Notes under the pieces: model-generated
What the model was told of the DNA's origin: nothing
Databases searched by the model: none
Seen by the model: the letters and a program-made list of their open reading frames with translations, nothing else
Shown: one piece after another, positions 12,928-24,987 of the stretch
Position numbering within the stretch: position 1 is the first letter of the stretch
Layout: each line of letters begins with the position of its first letter
Assembly (NCBI GenBank): GCA_013400115.1
Contig: VXBP01004066.1
Coordinates: 186,001 to 250,000, forward strand
From: Rhinopomastus cyanomelas
Lineage: Eukaryota; Chordata; Aves; Bucerotiformes; Rhinopomastidae
DNA: 64,000 nucleotides
Reading direction: 5' to 3'
Made by a program: the position numbers and the translations under genes

Positions 12928-13272
12928 GACTGGTTTGGACTGGTAAGGACCTCAGACCTCACCCAGTCCCAACCTGTTATCATGGCCAGTGACACCTCTC
13001 ACCAGACCAGGTGGCTCAGAGTTCCATCCAATCTGGCCTTCAATACTTCCAGAGATGGAACAGCCACAACCTGGGCAACCTGCTCCAGCACCTCTGCACT
13101 CTCACAGGGAGGGATTTCTTCCCTGTATCTAGTTAAAACCCCCACTAGTTTAACCCATCACCCGATGTTCTGTCACGGCAGCCCAGTTCCCAGCTTTCAG
13201 GAGCACTGCAAGGCCGCACTAAGATCTCGCTGGAGCCCAACACCTTCAACTCTCCCGTCTGTCCCCATAGCC
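12928..13272 (-). mobile_element. CR1 3' fragment next to the SOCS5 CpG island
   Basis: Reverse-oriented CR1 3' end. The plus strand shows degenerate forms of the conserved tail: CACCCAGTCCCAACC, then CACCAGACCAGGTGGCTCAG, CAATCTGGCCTTCAATACTT and GGGATTTCTTCCCTGTATCT. It lies less than 100 bases from the start of CpG enrichment. Diverged but continuous over roughly 340 bp. Confidence 0.8.
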
Positions 13273-13646
13273 TGAGGTCTGGGGCCTCCCCTAGCCGCTT
13301 TCCAGCCGCTCCTGCGTGTCTGACCCCGATAATTGCTTATTTCAGAGGGATCGGGCGAGGAACTGCCCGGAGTGAGGGGCGAAAATGTCCGGGCCCGTCT
13401 TACCGGTGCCTGCGAGAGCTCTCAGCCCCACGCTACGTATCACCGATCCCAGCCCACGCCACTACAGGCGTCACCCAGCTCTGGTCCCACCGCTTCCTCC
13501 CGTCGGCCACTGCCCCATGGCCCCGCCCCTCGCCCGAATCCAACATGGAGTCCGGCGAGCGCCTTCCCACCTCCGGCTTCGCGCCCGACTACAAGATGGT
13601 GGCTGCCGGTGCCTGCCTAGCGGCTCCGCGCGAGCACCGCGTTCCG

Positions 13647-13723
13647 ATTGGCCGCGAGAAGCCCCGCCCTATCATAACCGCCGCTCCCATTGGCTATAAA
13701 GATGAAAGGCGAGCTCTCATTGG
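13647..13723 (+). promoter_or_regulatory. three inverted CCAAT boxes with a TATA-like element
   Basis: ATTGG (inverted CCAAT) occurs at 13,647-13,651, 13,689-13,693 and 13,719-13,723. The spacings of 42 and 30 bases are near multiples of a helical turn. TATAAA lies at 13,695-13,700 between the second and third. The arrangement is typical of NF-Y driven promoters. A start of transcription around 13,725-13,800 would be consistent. Confidence 0.65.
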
Positions 13724-13729
13724 TCAGCG

Positions 13730-13905
13730 AGGTGTCGCTCCCGCTCTCCTCGCTTCGGGGCCCGGGGAACTATTTTCCATTCGGCGGAGGGGGGCGGCTA
13801 AGAGGGGGGCTCCGCGTCTGAGCGCTCCGTCCGCGCCGAACTCGGCCGGGCGGAGGGGCTGAAGGATGCGGCGGCCACTGGGACCTCCGGGACGGCGCTG
13901 GGCTG
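13730..13905 (+). other. SOCS5: predicted SOCS5 non-coding exon 1 (5' end approximate)
   Basis: The 3' end is placed at 13,905 because CTG|GTAGGT there is a good splice donor. The 5' end is a guess from the TATA-like and CCAAT elements. An ATG at 13,866 has A at -3. Its frame runs 13 codons to the donor and, if spliced to 29,900, would stop at 29,944-29,946, giving a 28-codon uORF. The exon and its boundaries are inference from motifs. Confidence 0.5.
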
Positions 13906-16593
13906 GTAGGTCCTCCCGGGGGTCTGGGCCAGGCCGGGCCGGATGAGACCGGCGCTGTTCGCTCCCCGCTGAGGCCGCGGCTCCAGTGGCGAGGCCGGGA
14001 GAAGAGCCGGGCCAGGCCCGGGTTGGCGGGAGGCCGCTCCGGTGGGGTCCCAATGCTCTCGGAAGGTCGCTGTTAGCCCCCGCCAGACCCCTGGGCACCC
14101 TGGTAGGGGGGGGGCCTGTTTGGGCCGCTGCTGCGTTGGGGCCTCCTCGTTAGTTGCGAGGCAGGTGCGGGAGCAGTCGGTGTCGACTGCACTGTATTCC
14201 CTGTGGAAATTGACCCCCTAAAAAATGCCCCGAAAGAGGCTCCAAGCTGGTGCCCTTGGAGCACTCGGGAAAGTTTAGAAGTGGCCTTTTTATGCATATG
14301 CCTCAAAGTTCGGGGTGGATTGTGACAGCCGGCGGAGCTGTAAATGGCGCTACCGGTGCTGCTGGTAACTCAGGGATCGAGTACCTGCACGGAATCCCAG
14401 CAGTTGGGTCCTAACGGCCCCACTGGTAGGGGGTTTCAGCAGGTTTGGCCATATCTGCTCCTGTTTTCCTCTGAACACACTGTGGGCAAGAGTGACACTT
14501 CCCTCAATTCTTGCAAAATTAACTTTCTTTTCTGTTTAAACCTCCCTCCTGTAAAGCTTGTTGGAGTTTTCTGGAATGTTTCCACAATCCTAATCCTGAA
14601 ATTTTAGGCTCATTGTCATAGGGGGCTACCATATTCCTGGCGTGAGCTGTGAGCCCTGGGTTTGCCACGCCTCTCAGGACAAATCCAGTGCTTTTCCACT
14701 GAAGCTAATCCCAGTGGAGTTTGGTTCCAGCGCAGTCTATGGGTTTGGGAAAGGTGTGGCTTTTCCCACCAAAATTGCTGCAACTTCAAGAGTGGTTTTT
14801 CTTGGTGCTACTGTAGCAAGGAAAATATTTTGGGGGTAGATGTGGCTTAAGTGAGCCGTTTGCAGGGAGATGATCTGAATGGAAAATACTACTAATGCTG
14901 GCATTTACATAAACATAACCTTGTTTCTAAATGTGTTCCTTCGGTTTGGGTAATGTTTAAAATGGATGTGTCTCCTTGGGAAGACAGGTGAGGCCAAAAT
15001 TTGAGTATCAACTGCAAGACTGAAATTCATGAGGAGTTTTCCCATCTAAACCAATACAAAAGAATAAACCACTTTTTCAGGGCTATCAAAATCCTTCAAA
15101 TGCTTTGAAGACATTGCACTGTTCTCTTTTGTTGAGGGTCGGGTTTTTTTTCACTTCCCATCATTTGTGCAATTCTCTTAAACTTCACATTTCCACAGAG
15201 ATAAGCAGCTGCATTTCAGTACACGTCTTATTTTTTAACTCGTCTAATGGCAAAAAACTCCCCTTCTGTGGTTGCAAATACTACAGTAAATATTTTACTC
15301 TGTTTTAAGCGCATTGCCATTTAAAATGTAGCTTTAGAGTAGCTTCATGTTAATAATTTTAATAGTAGATGAGTTAGGACCCAGTACTGGAAGGAGATTG
15401 TTCAGTTGATGGACCCTTTATTGTGAACTTCTATACAACATCAATGTCTTAATGTGCTTTTCTAGAAATGCTTTTATTTTTATTATGGGGTTATACAGCA
15501 AGGGTCTGATTACTCATTTCCTTCCATGTAATACTGCTTAATTTCAGCTGAGGCATGTAACTTCAGTATACGGTTATGTTACGAAGGGTTTTAGTCCTAT
15601 TCCACCTCACAGCATTTATTACTGCAACATGGAAACGATAATTTGTGGGCACTACATGTTTTAAGTCCAACACATGATTGAGAAGGATGGAATGTCCTTT
15701 TGTAAGGCACTTTCAGGACGAGAAGCTGGGGCTGTGTCACTAGGTTGTGACATGGAGTACGTCATAGCCCTCAGACGTCCATTGCCTTACACGCTTAGAT
15801 CTTGCCGCTTCTGAGTTCAAACCATGAGGTTAAAATTAGGACAGTTTTGTGGTTACCTTCCGTTACCTCTTCTTGAGGTGAGGTTCACATGTCTCAAGAT
15901 CTCAGATTGTGCAGGTTTGAGCTGTTAAACTCTTCCTGCAAACCCCTGCTGCTTCTGAGTGTCCCCAAACCATGGGGCTGCTCCAGTGAGACGCTGCAAG
16001 AAGGCACGTTCCCAAGTCCCTGACCTCGAGATTTATTCATTTGTCAATCTGATACTCAGGTGGACCAGGTACATATAAGAAAGAGCGAGCGGATAGAAGG
16101 TATTACAGATTCACTAGTCTATTAAAAAGGAGTTTTTTTAGTCTTTGAAATACTGAAACCAGTTGCTCTGCAATAAGGTTCTGGAGAGACAACTCTTCAT
16201 CCAATACCATGGGGCAGTTAGTTCCTCAGTGGACTAACAATGCATAGTGGTATATCGTGTTTTTCTGATCGCCTTCAGTGTGTTTAAAGTGAAGTAATAT
16301 TTGTATTTTAGTCTGCAAAGGGTAGTGGCAATTGCCTAGCATGGTTGTAACCTACCTTGTCCTGTGAGGTTTAGCTTCTTGCTAAACAGCTTGAGTTTTC
16401 ATAGATTTTGGGGATTGTGATGACTGTGTGGCTTTTGTACAGTAGGTTTATCAAAATTTGAAGTGATGTTTCATGTGCTGCTACAGACAGTGAAAACATG
16501 TGAAATCTAACCAGGATACCTTTTCCTTCATTAAAATGTGCATTCCTGAGCTTGGTAGGGTGAGAGTAGAAACTTCTGCAGTAAAAGCTTCAC

Positions 16594-16686
16594 CATGGAG
16601 CTTAGGGACATGGTTTAGGAGTGGTTTTGGGACAGTTTGGTTAATGAGCTGAGGGTCTTTTTCAACTTAAATTATTCAGTGATAAA
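16594..16686 (+). mobile_element. short CR1 3' tail
   Basis: Forward CR1 end with TGGAGCTTAGGGACATGGTT, TTTGGGACAGTTTGGTTAATG and GGGTCTTTTTCAACTTAA, finishing in ATTATTCAGTGATA, a decayed terminal octamer. Same subfamily as 9,787 and 45,793. Confidence 0.8.
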
Positions 16687-19600
16687 CTCCTAAAATACTG
16701 ATTTCTTTTCCAAAATAGTGCACCAGCCTGGCTAGTCAAGTAATTCTTGAGATATCTATTTTGGACCAGTTTCCTTGCCTCTTGTTTCCCCAAGAGCTGT
16801 CTGCTTGGTAGTTTCTTCAGCCTTAAGGGGAAATGAGCTCTTGGGATTATGTTGTGGTATTTATGCCTGGAGGCCTCAGGAAGGCCACAGAGTTTGCTTG
16901 TGTTGAGCAATGTGTGGTACTTATCCTCCATCCCGTCACTGCTTGTGCTGTACTGCCATTTCTGAAGACTTTTACCTACAAAACAAAGGCATTTTGATTG
17001 ATTTGGCTTGGGATCAGAAGGATTATCAACCTTTCTCATACTGTGAATGTCCACCATTGGTTTGCAGTGGCTCCATTTAAATAAGTAGTGTCCCAACATG
17101 GTAACACGTTTATGTAGTTTGCTTGTTGGCTCAGCTTATTTTTAATCCTGGAGCTATATCAAGTTAAAATATTGTATTTAAAGTTCAGTAAATGTATGCT
17201 CTACCTTCTGGAGCCCTTCTACTTTGTCAGCTCTATAAATTAACTCTGACACACTGAATATTTTTCACCAGCTAACGAAGCTGTTAGCTTGGTTAAATAA
17301 GGGAGAGGAGCCCACATACTCTTCCCCATGCATGCAGCTGGACATCTCCATTAACATTTTTCAACAACAACAACCTACAAAAACTGTGAATTTTATTTAT
17401 TTTTTAAAAGCTTCATTAATACACTAATTGGTGAATCATCTAATGTGCGGTTGAGTTTCAGGAAATACAAAACGGCTTGCTAACTCCAGGACTATAAGAT
17501 TATGCAGCCCTCCTGAAAAATCTGGGATAAAAAAATGTGTGCAGTGGTGGTGGTTGATATTTTTGGCTGAGAGAGAGGTTTGGCTAAGCCTCAGCGTAGT
17601 TATGCATAGCCTGCACTAGTTTATAGAGTAGAAAAACTCCTTTGCAAAATTATCTGGAAGGAAGAAAGGGTATTTCTATGGATTTACCTGTTCTTGGGAT
17701 GTCATCCAGATTTCTTTTTTTTTTAAGAAGTGTGCAGTCAGGAACTTGATGTAGAATTCCTGAATAATGTGGAAGTTGCTTTTCACCCTATGCTTGGTCA
17801 GTTCTTCAGCCTTACTGTTTGGCAGCTGCAGAACATTTAAAGTCTATCTTGGAGAGACTGAGATGAGGAAAGGGGAGACAAAGGCTGCCCAGAGAATACT
17901 TCTTGAGGAGGAACCTGAAGCATGGTTTGGTACAGGCAGAAGTTTTTACAGCATCTGGAAGTGCTTCTGATTGGAGTAGGTGAAATTGGAAAAATTGTTT
18001 AAAAATTAAAGTACAGTAGAAGCAGTCAAAAATAAGGGGTTTTCTTGGGCGAGACCAAATCTGATAAGGTTCTTGTTCCTCAGCAAAAGGAATTTTGATA
18101 GTCATTCACCAGTCAGCCTGGCTCCCAGATGGAATCATTTGGGCCTCAGGGTTCAAGTCCCAAATGTCAATCATAGGATTAAGAGTTGTAATTCTGGGAT
18201 TAAAAAGTTCTAGCACTTAGCACATTTTGCAGACTTCCATTAGGCTAGTGGAGACTTGGGGTCTGCAGCTGAATGAAGTAAACTTGATCAAGACTACGAT
18301 AAAAGCTGATGGAGATAATATCTGGGAATGTTTGGCCTTTAATAGCAAAGGTTGCACTGATTGCTTATGCCAGTTTGACTAAATTTTCTTCCTGGAACTT
18401 GGCAAGCTAAAGATGAATGCGTTTAAATGGGCAGACCCTCAAGAACCTGAACGTTTCCATCTCCAGGTATCTTTAACCTCTGATGCCTTGAATTCTGTCT
18501 GCTTTGGTCCACCAGCTTTTGTACTTCACTATCTTCTCTGCCCCTGTACTGTAGGTTTTTATATTTTGCAGTAAAGTCTGACTTACTGACTGACTCACTT
18601 ATAGAAAAAGTGCCCATCACCAAACTTGGAGTTTGGAGAGCATTTACACTTGACCTCCATGAAGAGCAAAGTGCTTTAATCTTTCACTGAGTGCAATAAG
18701 TGGTTTCTTTCTCTTTTGAAGTAGCATATGGATAAAATGAATTAATTCTAGGCTGCAGATTATCATTAATCTTCAGTTGACTGGAACCTTGATGTGACAG
18801 ATTTGGTTAAACACACTGCTTCCTTTTCTTAAGATTTTAATTTTCATGTTTCTGTTGGGGTATGGTAAATTACAGACTTTTCATTTTAAACTTTGCTTGG
18901 GTAGAAAGTAAGTGAAATTCAATTAAATATACAAATAGCATTTTAAAATTGGTTTGGGGTTTATTGCTTCGGATGATCTGGGTGAGTAGTTAAACCAGCA
19001 ATTTTTATCTAAACGCATTTCTTCATTAAAGACTGCTCAGTAAGTTAAATTTTCTATTCACTAGTGGTATTTTAGGTTTGGTAGATCCCATTTCTCTTTC
19101 ATTAATCTTACTCATGGCTTGGAAGTGAAAAAAAGTGTTTTTAAGCTGTCCAACAGTCATGGTGGTAAAATTGTTAATACTTAAATACTTTGATCACTTG
19201 GCAGGACCCAGGAGAGTTGCTATCTATGTTTTCTTACTGTCATTATCGTTAATAGAGCTTCTGCCTGACCTGTCCTCAACTGTGCACTTAGAGTTCCCAG
19301 ATTCTCAGTTATTTACGGAAGCAAGAAATTCAGCAAAGAGACCTCTCCTGCTTACAACTGTAAAACACATGATCCGTAATAATTTAAGATTATGATATGA
19401 GAATGTCTGTTAATATAATGTTGGAGAACACAGAAGTTGTACCTTTGGGTTGAAGTCCCAGAACTACGAAGTAGGAACTGTGGAGAGGACATCAGGGATG
19501 GATTAATAAACCGTTCACCTGTCTGTATTGTTTTTGCTGGGCAGTTTGTGTTGACCAGAGATATTTTTTTACTGGGTGTTGCCTTTGGTGTGTGCTAGTA

Positions 19601-20944
19601 TTACATCCCATTGCTGCATTGGCTTCTTTTGATGACTTTATCTTGAAGCTTGAAGTGGACTTTTGGAAAAAGTGTAGAGGTAGTTTTACTGCTCCTTCAA
19701 TTGCATTCTAGCAAAACTTGAATAAATAACGGAGTTCTTTCAAATTGGCCTGCTGATCCACTTTTCTTTTATTGGAATTAGAAGAGAAAAACTGTGAATC
19801 TGTGGGAAGTTTTAATTTTTGTAGTACTGTAAGAAGTGAGAAAGCTGTTTTGCTTCAAGTCTGGCTTGACCAGTGTCAGTTCTCCTGTGCAGCTGACATG
19901 GGTTTGTTCTCTGAATTCCTTGGGGTTCTGTAGAACTGTTTGTCATTATATGCATCTGATATCGGTTTCTTCTCTGAAACCTCTTTGGAAGTGAAGCATC
20001 TGTTAAAGGATTTTCAGTGTTGTTGTCAGAAGGAATGTGACTAAATTTCAAACCTATCAAGTAATTTTGCCCATCCATACCTCAGAGTTGTTTATGTAGA
20101 TCCCTGCAGTGAACAAGTTTCCTATTTTGCTACCTGTCTCACGACTGTGAACAGAACAAACAAGGTCAGGGACCTTAAGGTCCAGAGCAGCAGAGTAATT
20201 TGTGCCTGAAAAAGTAGTCATCATCCTGTTTTTTAGTTTAAGGTTTAGTTTTGTTTGCATTTTCTTTTTTTAAAAAACTTGCTTCAGTCAGAATTTTAAG
20301 AATGGAAAAACTGAGCATAGAAATGTATCATCAGTTTGGAAATCCTCATTGGCAGTGAGTTGCAGGGGAACTTTACAGCACTGTTTTCAGCAAAGCAGTT
20401 GATTTATTTGGATAGAAAATACTCTTCCCAGGCTTCATAGATGACAGTAGATAAGCTGAAGATTTGCAGCTACACCTATTTTGTAAATGACTCTTAACAC
20501 CAAAGTAATATCTTTGGTTCTTAGTCCTGGAAGTTCTTGTTTATAGACTCAAAAATTCCCATGTTACGAAATCCTGGTTTGGTTTAGTTATGCAAATAAT
20601 TCCATTATTTTGACTGTGTAGCAGCAGAAGCAACGACTGCAAAATAACTTTGTAACCCATGAATTTTAGAATTTATTTTTAAATTTAGTAAAAAAAATCT
20701 ACTTTGCAATGTAATTTTGGCTGACTCAAAGAAGAGAGTCAGTAATGACAGTTACTGTTTCCAGCAATCTTGAGTTTTTCCAGCAGCCGTTCTATGAAGA
20801 ATGTGGCTGGACTAATTGGGAGTAAAAATGAGTCAAACTTTTTCCTGCCAAAGGCAAACATAGGAGTTAGGTGCTGGAAAGATTTTCAAAACTCTGTTAC
20901 CTAAGTAATTGGTAGGTCTGGTGTGAGCTGTTGCTCAAGGAGAT

Positions 20945-22218
20945 GGATAGAGACACATCAAGGAAAAGAGGGTCATTAGGGACAGTAAGCATGGCTTACT
21001 GTCTGCTTGACTGACCTGATAGCCTTTTATGAGGGCATAACCAAGTGGATAGATGATGGTAAAGCAGTGGATGTGGTCTGTCTTGACTTGAGTAAGGCAT
21101 TTGACAACAGTTTCCCACAGCATCCTCACAGCCAAACTAAGGCAGTAGTGTAGTCCAGACAGTTGGGTAGTGAGGTGGATTGTGAACTGGTTGCAGGATA
21201 CAAGCCAGAGAGTAGTGGTCAATGGGACAGTCTAATTGGAGGCCTATATCTAGTGGAGTCGTCAAAGGGTCTGTACTGGGACCAGTCCTATTCAGTCTAG
21301 TCATTAATGACTTGGATGAGGGATTAGAGTGCACTGACAGCAAGCTTGCTGATGATACAAAGCTGGGAGAAGTGGCCAACACCCCAGCAGGCTGTGCTGC
21401 CATTCAGTGGGACCTGGACAGGCTGGAGAGTTGAGCAGGGAGAAAGTTAATGAGCTGTAACAAGGGTAAGTGTAGAGTCTTGCATCTGGGCAAGAACAAC
21501 CCTGGGTACCAGTATAGGTTGGGCACTGACCTGTTGGAGACCAGTGTAGGAGAAAGGGACCTGGGGGTCCTGGTGAACAGCAGGATGACTATGAGCCAGC
21601 AGTGTGCTCTTGTGGCCAAGAGGGCCAACAGCATCCTGGGGTGGATCAGGATGGGGGTGGTTAGCAGATCAAGAGAGGTTCTTCTCCCCCTCTACTCTGC
21701 CCTGGTGAGACCACACCTGGAGTATGTGTCCAGTTCTGGGCCACTCAGTTCAAGGAGGACATGGAACTGCTACAGAGAGTCCAGCACAGAGCCACAAAGA
21801 TGATGGAGTGAAACATCTTCCTGATGAGGAAAGGCTGAGAGAGCTGGGTCTCTAGTCTGAAGAGGATACTGAGGAGTAACCTCATTAATGTTTATAAATA
21901 TGTGAAGGGTAGGTGTCAGGAGGATGGAGCCAGGCTCTTCTCATTGTCATCTAATGATAGGACAAGGGGCAACGGGTGTAAGCTAGAACAGAGGAGATTC
22001 CACGTAAATATGAGAAAGAACCTCTTAACGGTGAGGGTGATGGATCACTGGAATCGGCTGCCTGGGGGGTTGTGGAGTCTCCTCTGGAGACATTTAAGAC
22101 CCGCCTGGCCATGTTCCTGTGTGACTTGATGTAGGTGATCCTTCTGTGGCAGAGGGATTGGACTACATGATCTTTCAAGGTCCTGTCCAACCCCCTAATG
22201 TTCTGGGATTCTGTGATT
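20945..22218 (+). mobile_element. CR1 LINE, 1.3 kb 3' fragment with broken RT
   Basis: Forward-oriented, in the same sense as SOCS5. It encodes the middle and end of the CR1 reverse transcriptase. Near 21,050 there is a degenerate SKAF-type segment. A frame at 21,222-21,434 contains GPVLFSLVINDLDEGL and LADDTKLGE (the catalytic motif with Phe changed to Leu). The frame at 21,450-21,803 contains LVRPHLEY. The 3' UTR follows, and the tail GGGATTCTGTGATTT ends at about 22,218. Stops and frameshifts make it inactive. Confidence 0.94.
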
Positions 22219-22593
22219 TAATTTAGTGAGAAAGCTGCTGAGGTGCAGATGACGTGTAAAATAGACAGGATTTTTGTGAAAGTTTTTTAATTTTCACTTT
22301 TACATCGACACTGGCAAGAATTCTGAGCTTTGATTTGGGACAGTGATGAAAAATACATTGAGAAAAGGCTCTCAAGATTTAATCTTTTAGAAAAATTTCC
22401 TAGGCTAACCTGCTAGTTCAGTGCTGTTTACAGATGCCCTAAGCACAGATGAATTATGTGCTTCTGATCCTTCTGCCTACTTGTTCAGCTTTGCATGTCT
22501 ATTTTATAGTTGTCTTCGCTAATTTGAACTATACGTTTAGCTTTAATGGAAAGCGATGGTACTGCAGTATTCAAGGCAGCACTTGGGCTTGTC

Positions 22594-22622
22594 TAGTTTG
22601 AAGAAAAGGAGACTAGGGGTTG
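22594..22622 (+). mobile_element. possible tiny CR1 fragment
   Basis: TAGTTTGAAGAAAAGGAGAC resembles the CR1 stretch encoding SLKKRR. It is only about 30 bases long, so chance is possible. Confidence 0.35.
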
Positions 22623-24945
22623 TCCTCCCTGGAAAAAGGAAGTTTTTCTCCTGCTACTCCAAATTGTCAGTAGTGCAAGTTGAGCAGTGGTAGCTGGAAT
22701 TAATGAGTTGGAGGCCATGGATATTTCTAGATTTGTTAAGTAGCGTGTCCAAGCTACTTGGAACAGAGTCAAAGAGTGAAGAGCAGCCTCTCCTGGTCAT
22801 TGTGTCTTCTTTCTGTTGAGGTGGGGTTTCTTTCCCTTTTCAGATGCTATTGAGAGGGGTCTTGTCTGGTCCTTGGGGATTTCATCTCCTGCTTACTCTG
22901 GGCCTAAAAGTCTATGTTCCAACAAAGAGAATTTTTTCAGAGGAAGATGATTTTATATTGCTGGATCATCCTGCTCCGTCATTTCACTGAACTTGATGTT
23001 GTCCATTACACACATAACTCTGAGAGCATCTGTTTGTTCACTCATCACTTTGCAAACCCTGTTTGCAAATGTTTATGTAGATTGTCCAGTATTTTAAGTG
23101 ACAGTTTAAATGTCTTTTGAAAGAATGAAGGTGAGTAGTAGTTTTTCCTCTTAGTGGAGTGGTGGCTCAGGTATCTCCTGAAACATACCATATTTTTCAA
23201 GATGGGTCTTAGACTCAAGGCTTTATCTTTTTGTTGCACAATTATGGCTTTCATTTTATCTTTCATTTAATAAAACATGTTTCCTGGTGTAAAGAGATTC
23301 TGTTTTAACATTGAGTAGTAGGGTTTTATAGAAACTCTTAAACCCTTTTGAACAGGTCATTGCTACTGGTAGAGATGGCTCTTCTCCCTTTCTTTGCATA
23401 AGACCCCAGAGATTCTCCTACCCTCACACTGTCACTTTTCTCTTCTGTATTAATTCCTGCTGTCTGGTGCTTCCACTAATTAGCGGAGTTTAGCTTCATC
23501 ATCCAGTAATCACTGTTTGATTTAGGGTTGCTCTGTGAGGAGCTGAAGAGTCTTTATGTATGAAATTTTGTGTCTTAAACCATTTGTACAACTGGATCTC
23601 TCATACATCTGACAAAGGGCGGAAGCAGATTATTAGGCTTGTTAGGCTTGTGCTGTTGTTAATTTTTCTAGTCCATTCCTTTGCTGCATTTTCTTGGAGA
23701 TTCCTGTAGCTGCTGCTTAGCGGTATCAGTTAGGAGCCAATAGAGACTGAATGGCTTTCAAAGTTTGCTGAGCTTTGTGGGGTATCGAAGTGGTGTCAGA
23801 TAAGCCATTTTCCTCCTGATTAATAGGGATATGTGTTAATGAACCAGTGATTATTGGCTCTGACTAGGTCTTTGTGCAGTGGTCCTTAGTGAAAACTGGA
23901 GCCAGCTTTAGGATTAGGTGGACAACATCAAAATCAAGCATTTGTAGGTTGTTTATAGAAGAATTTAAAGCCTGGCCTGCATTGTGTAAAGTTGCAGAAT
24001 ACAGGAGGGCAGCATAGGCTGCAGAGCTGGACCCTTTCCTATGCTGTCACCATGAAATGTTTTTTGTTATTGTTAGAGGAGGAACTCTTGAGTTCAGTCA
24101 TTTATCAACTCATTACCCCAAGCTCACTAAAGGATCTTTGATTTAGTGCTGGGTAAAGGAATGGTGCAGTTGTTTATATATCATGTTCAAGTAAAACCAG
24201 ACCCATGCACTCCTCGGTTCTTGGGCTCCCAGTGATCCCAGTGCTCTATCAAAGTGGTTTCTTTGCAATCTCCTGTTTTCACAAGGTCCCTAATTCCACA
24301 TTAACATTTACCGATTGAAATGTCTTTCACTCTGAGACTCTGCAAGTCCCAACATTGCCTTTTAGTGCTTTTAAACCTCCACTTGTTTCAGTTATGGAAG
24401 TCTGCCTGCTACTGGATATAGTTGAATTTCTTGACCTGCAAGCTCCAAGTAAAATGCCCTAAAGTGTGAAACTTGTCATAGCCATAGGTGTGCTGAGCAC
24501 ATTGCTTTAAAGAAATTTCATTCTGAATGTTCAATATTTAAACTTACACTGTCCTGCACAGACAAAAGTAAAAACTTGGAGTAGGTTAATGTTGTGACAA
24601 TATTATATATCTTAATTTTGTGTTTAAAATGAGGTGCTCATTGGTTCAATCATATAAAACTCTGCTGAGCAAATAAACTGATTTTTTTTTTCCTGCTTAC
24701 TCCTGAGAAAAATCTCCCCACCTCAGGAACTGAACCTGCAAGGCTCATACTGTAATTATTTTTTTTCATTGGAGTTTTAATATTGAAAAGAGTATTTTAC
24801 AGAAGGCAGAACTTAAGAATTCTTCAAATTCACTGAAATCCTGATTCCTACTAGAGGTTAAAATATGTCCAAGGTCTTTTCACACTTTTGGAAGTCCCAC
24901 CTGAAGTTCCCTGTGTAGCCTATTTTTGCTAGTTTCCAGAATGCT

Positions 24946-24987
24946 GGGGGGGGGGGGGGNNNNNNNNNNNNNNNNNNNNNNNNNNNN
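24946..24987. other. G homopolymer followed by an assembly gap of 28 N
   Basis: Fourteen G at 24,946-24,959 run straight into N at 24,960-24,987. The gap probably marks a G-rich tract that sequencing could not cross. The true length and content are unknown. Confidence 0.97.

Larger units (their letters stand above)
13340..14110 (+). promoter_or_regulatory. SOCS5: CpG island, probable SOCS5 promoter
   Basis: This is the only large GC-rich and CpG-dense block in the window, about 770 bases long in otherwise AT-moderate sequence. It carries GC boxes (CCCCGCCCCTCGCCC near 13,525; GCCCCGCCC near 13,662). YY1-like CAAGATGGT lies at about 13,592. Three inverted CCAAT boxes and a TATAAA lie at 13,647-13,723. 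It sits upstream of, and in the same direction as, the SOCS5 coding exon, with no other gene between. In vertebrates SOCS5 has a non-coding first exon and a single coding exon, which fits. Linkage to SOCS5 is inferred; transcript evidence was not available. Confidence 0.82.

Noticed and set aside
13545..13862. 105-codon frame in the CpG island beginning ATGGAGTCCGG
   Set aside because: GC-rich islands give long chance frames. It runs across the CCAAT/TATA block and the predicted start site and ends at a stop before the donor, so it is unlikely to be translated.
13724..14098. 124-codon minus-strand frame in the CpG island
   Set aside because: Ala/Arg/Pro-rich shadow of CpG sequence with no known domain and no evidence of an antisense gene.
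18150..18160. GGTTCAAGTCC resembling a tRNA B box
   Set aside because: The flanks do not form a five-pair T stem, and there is no A box or acceptor stem at the right distance.
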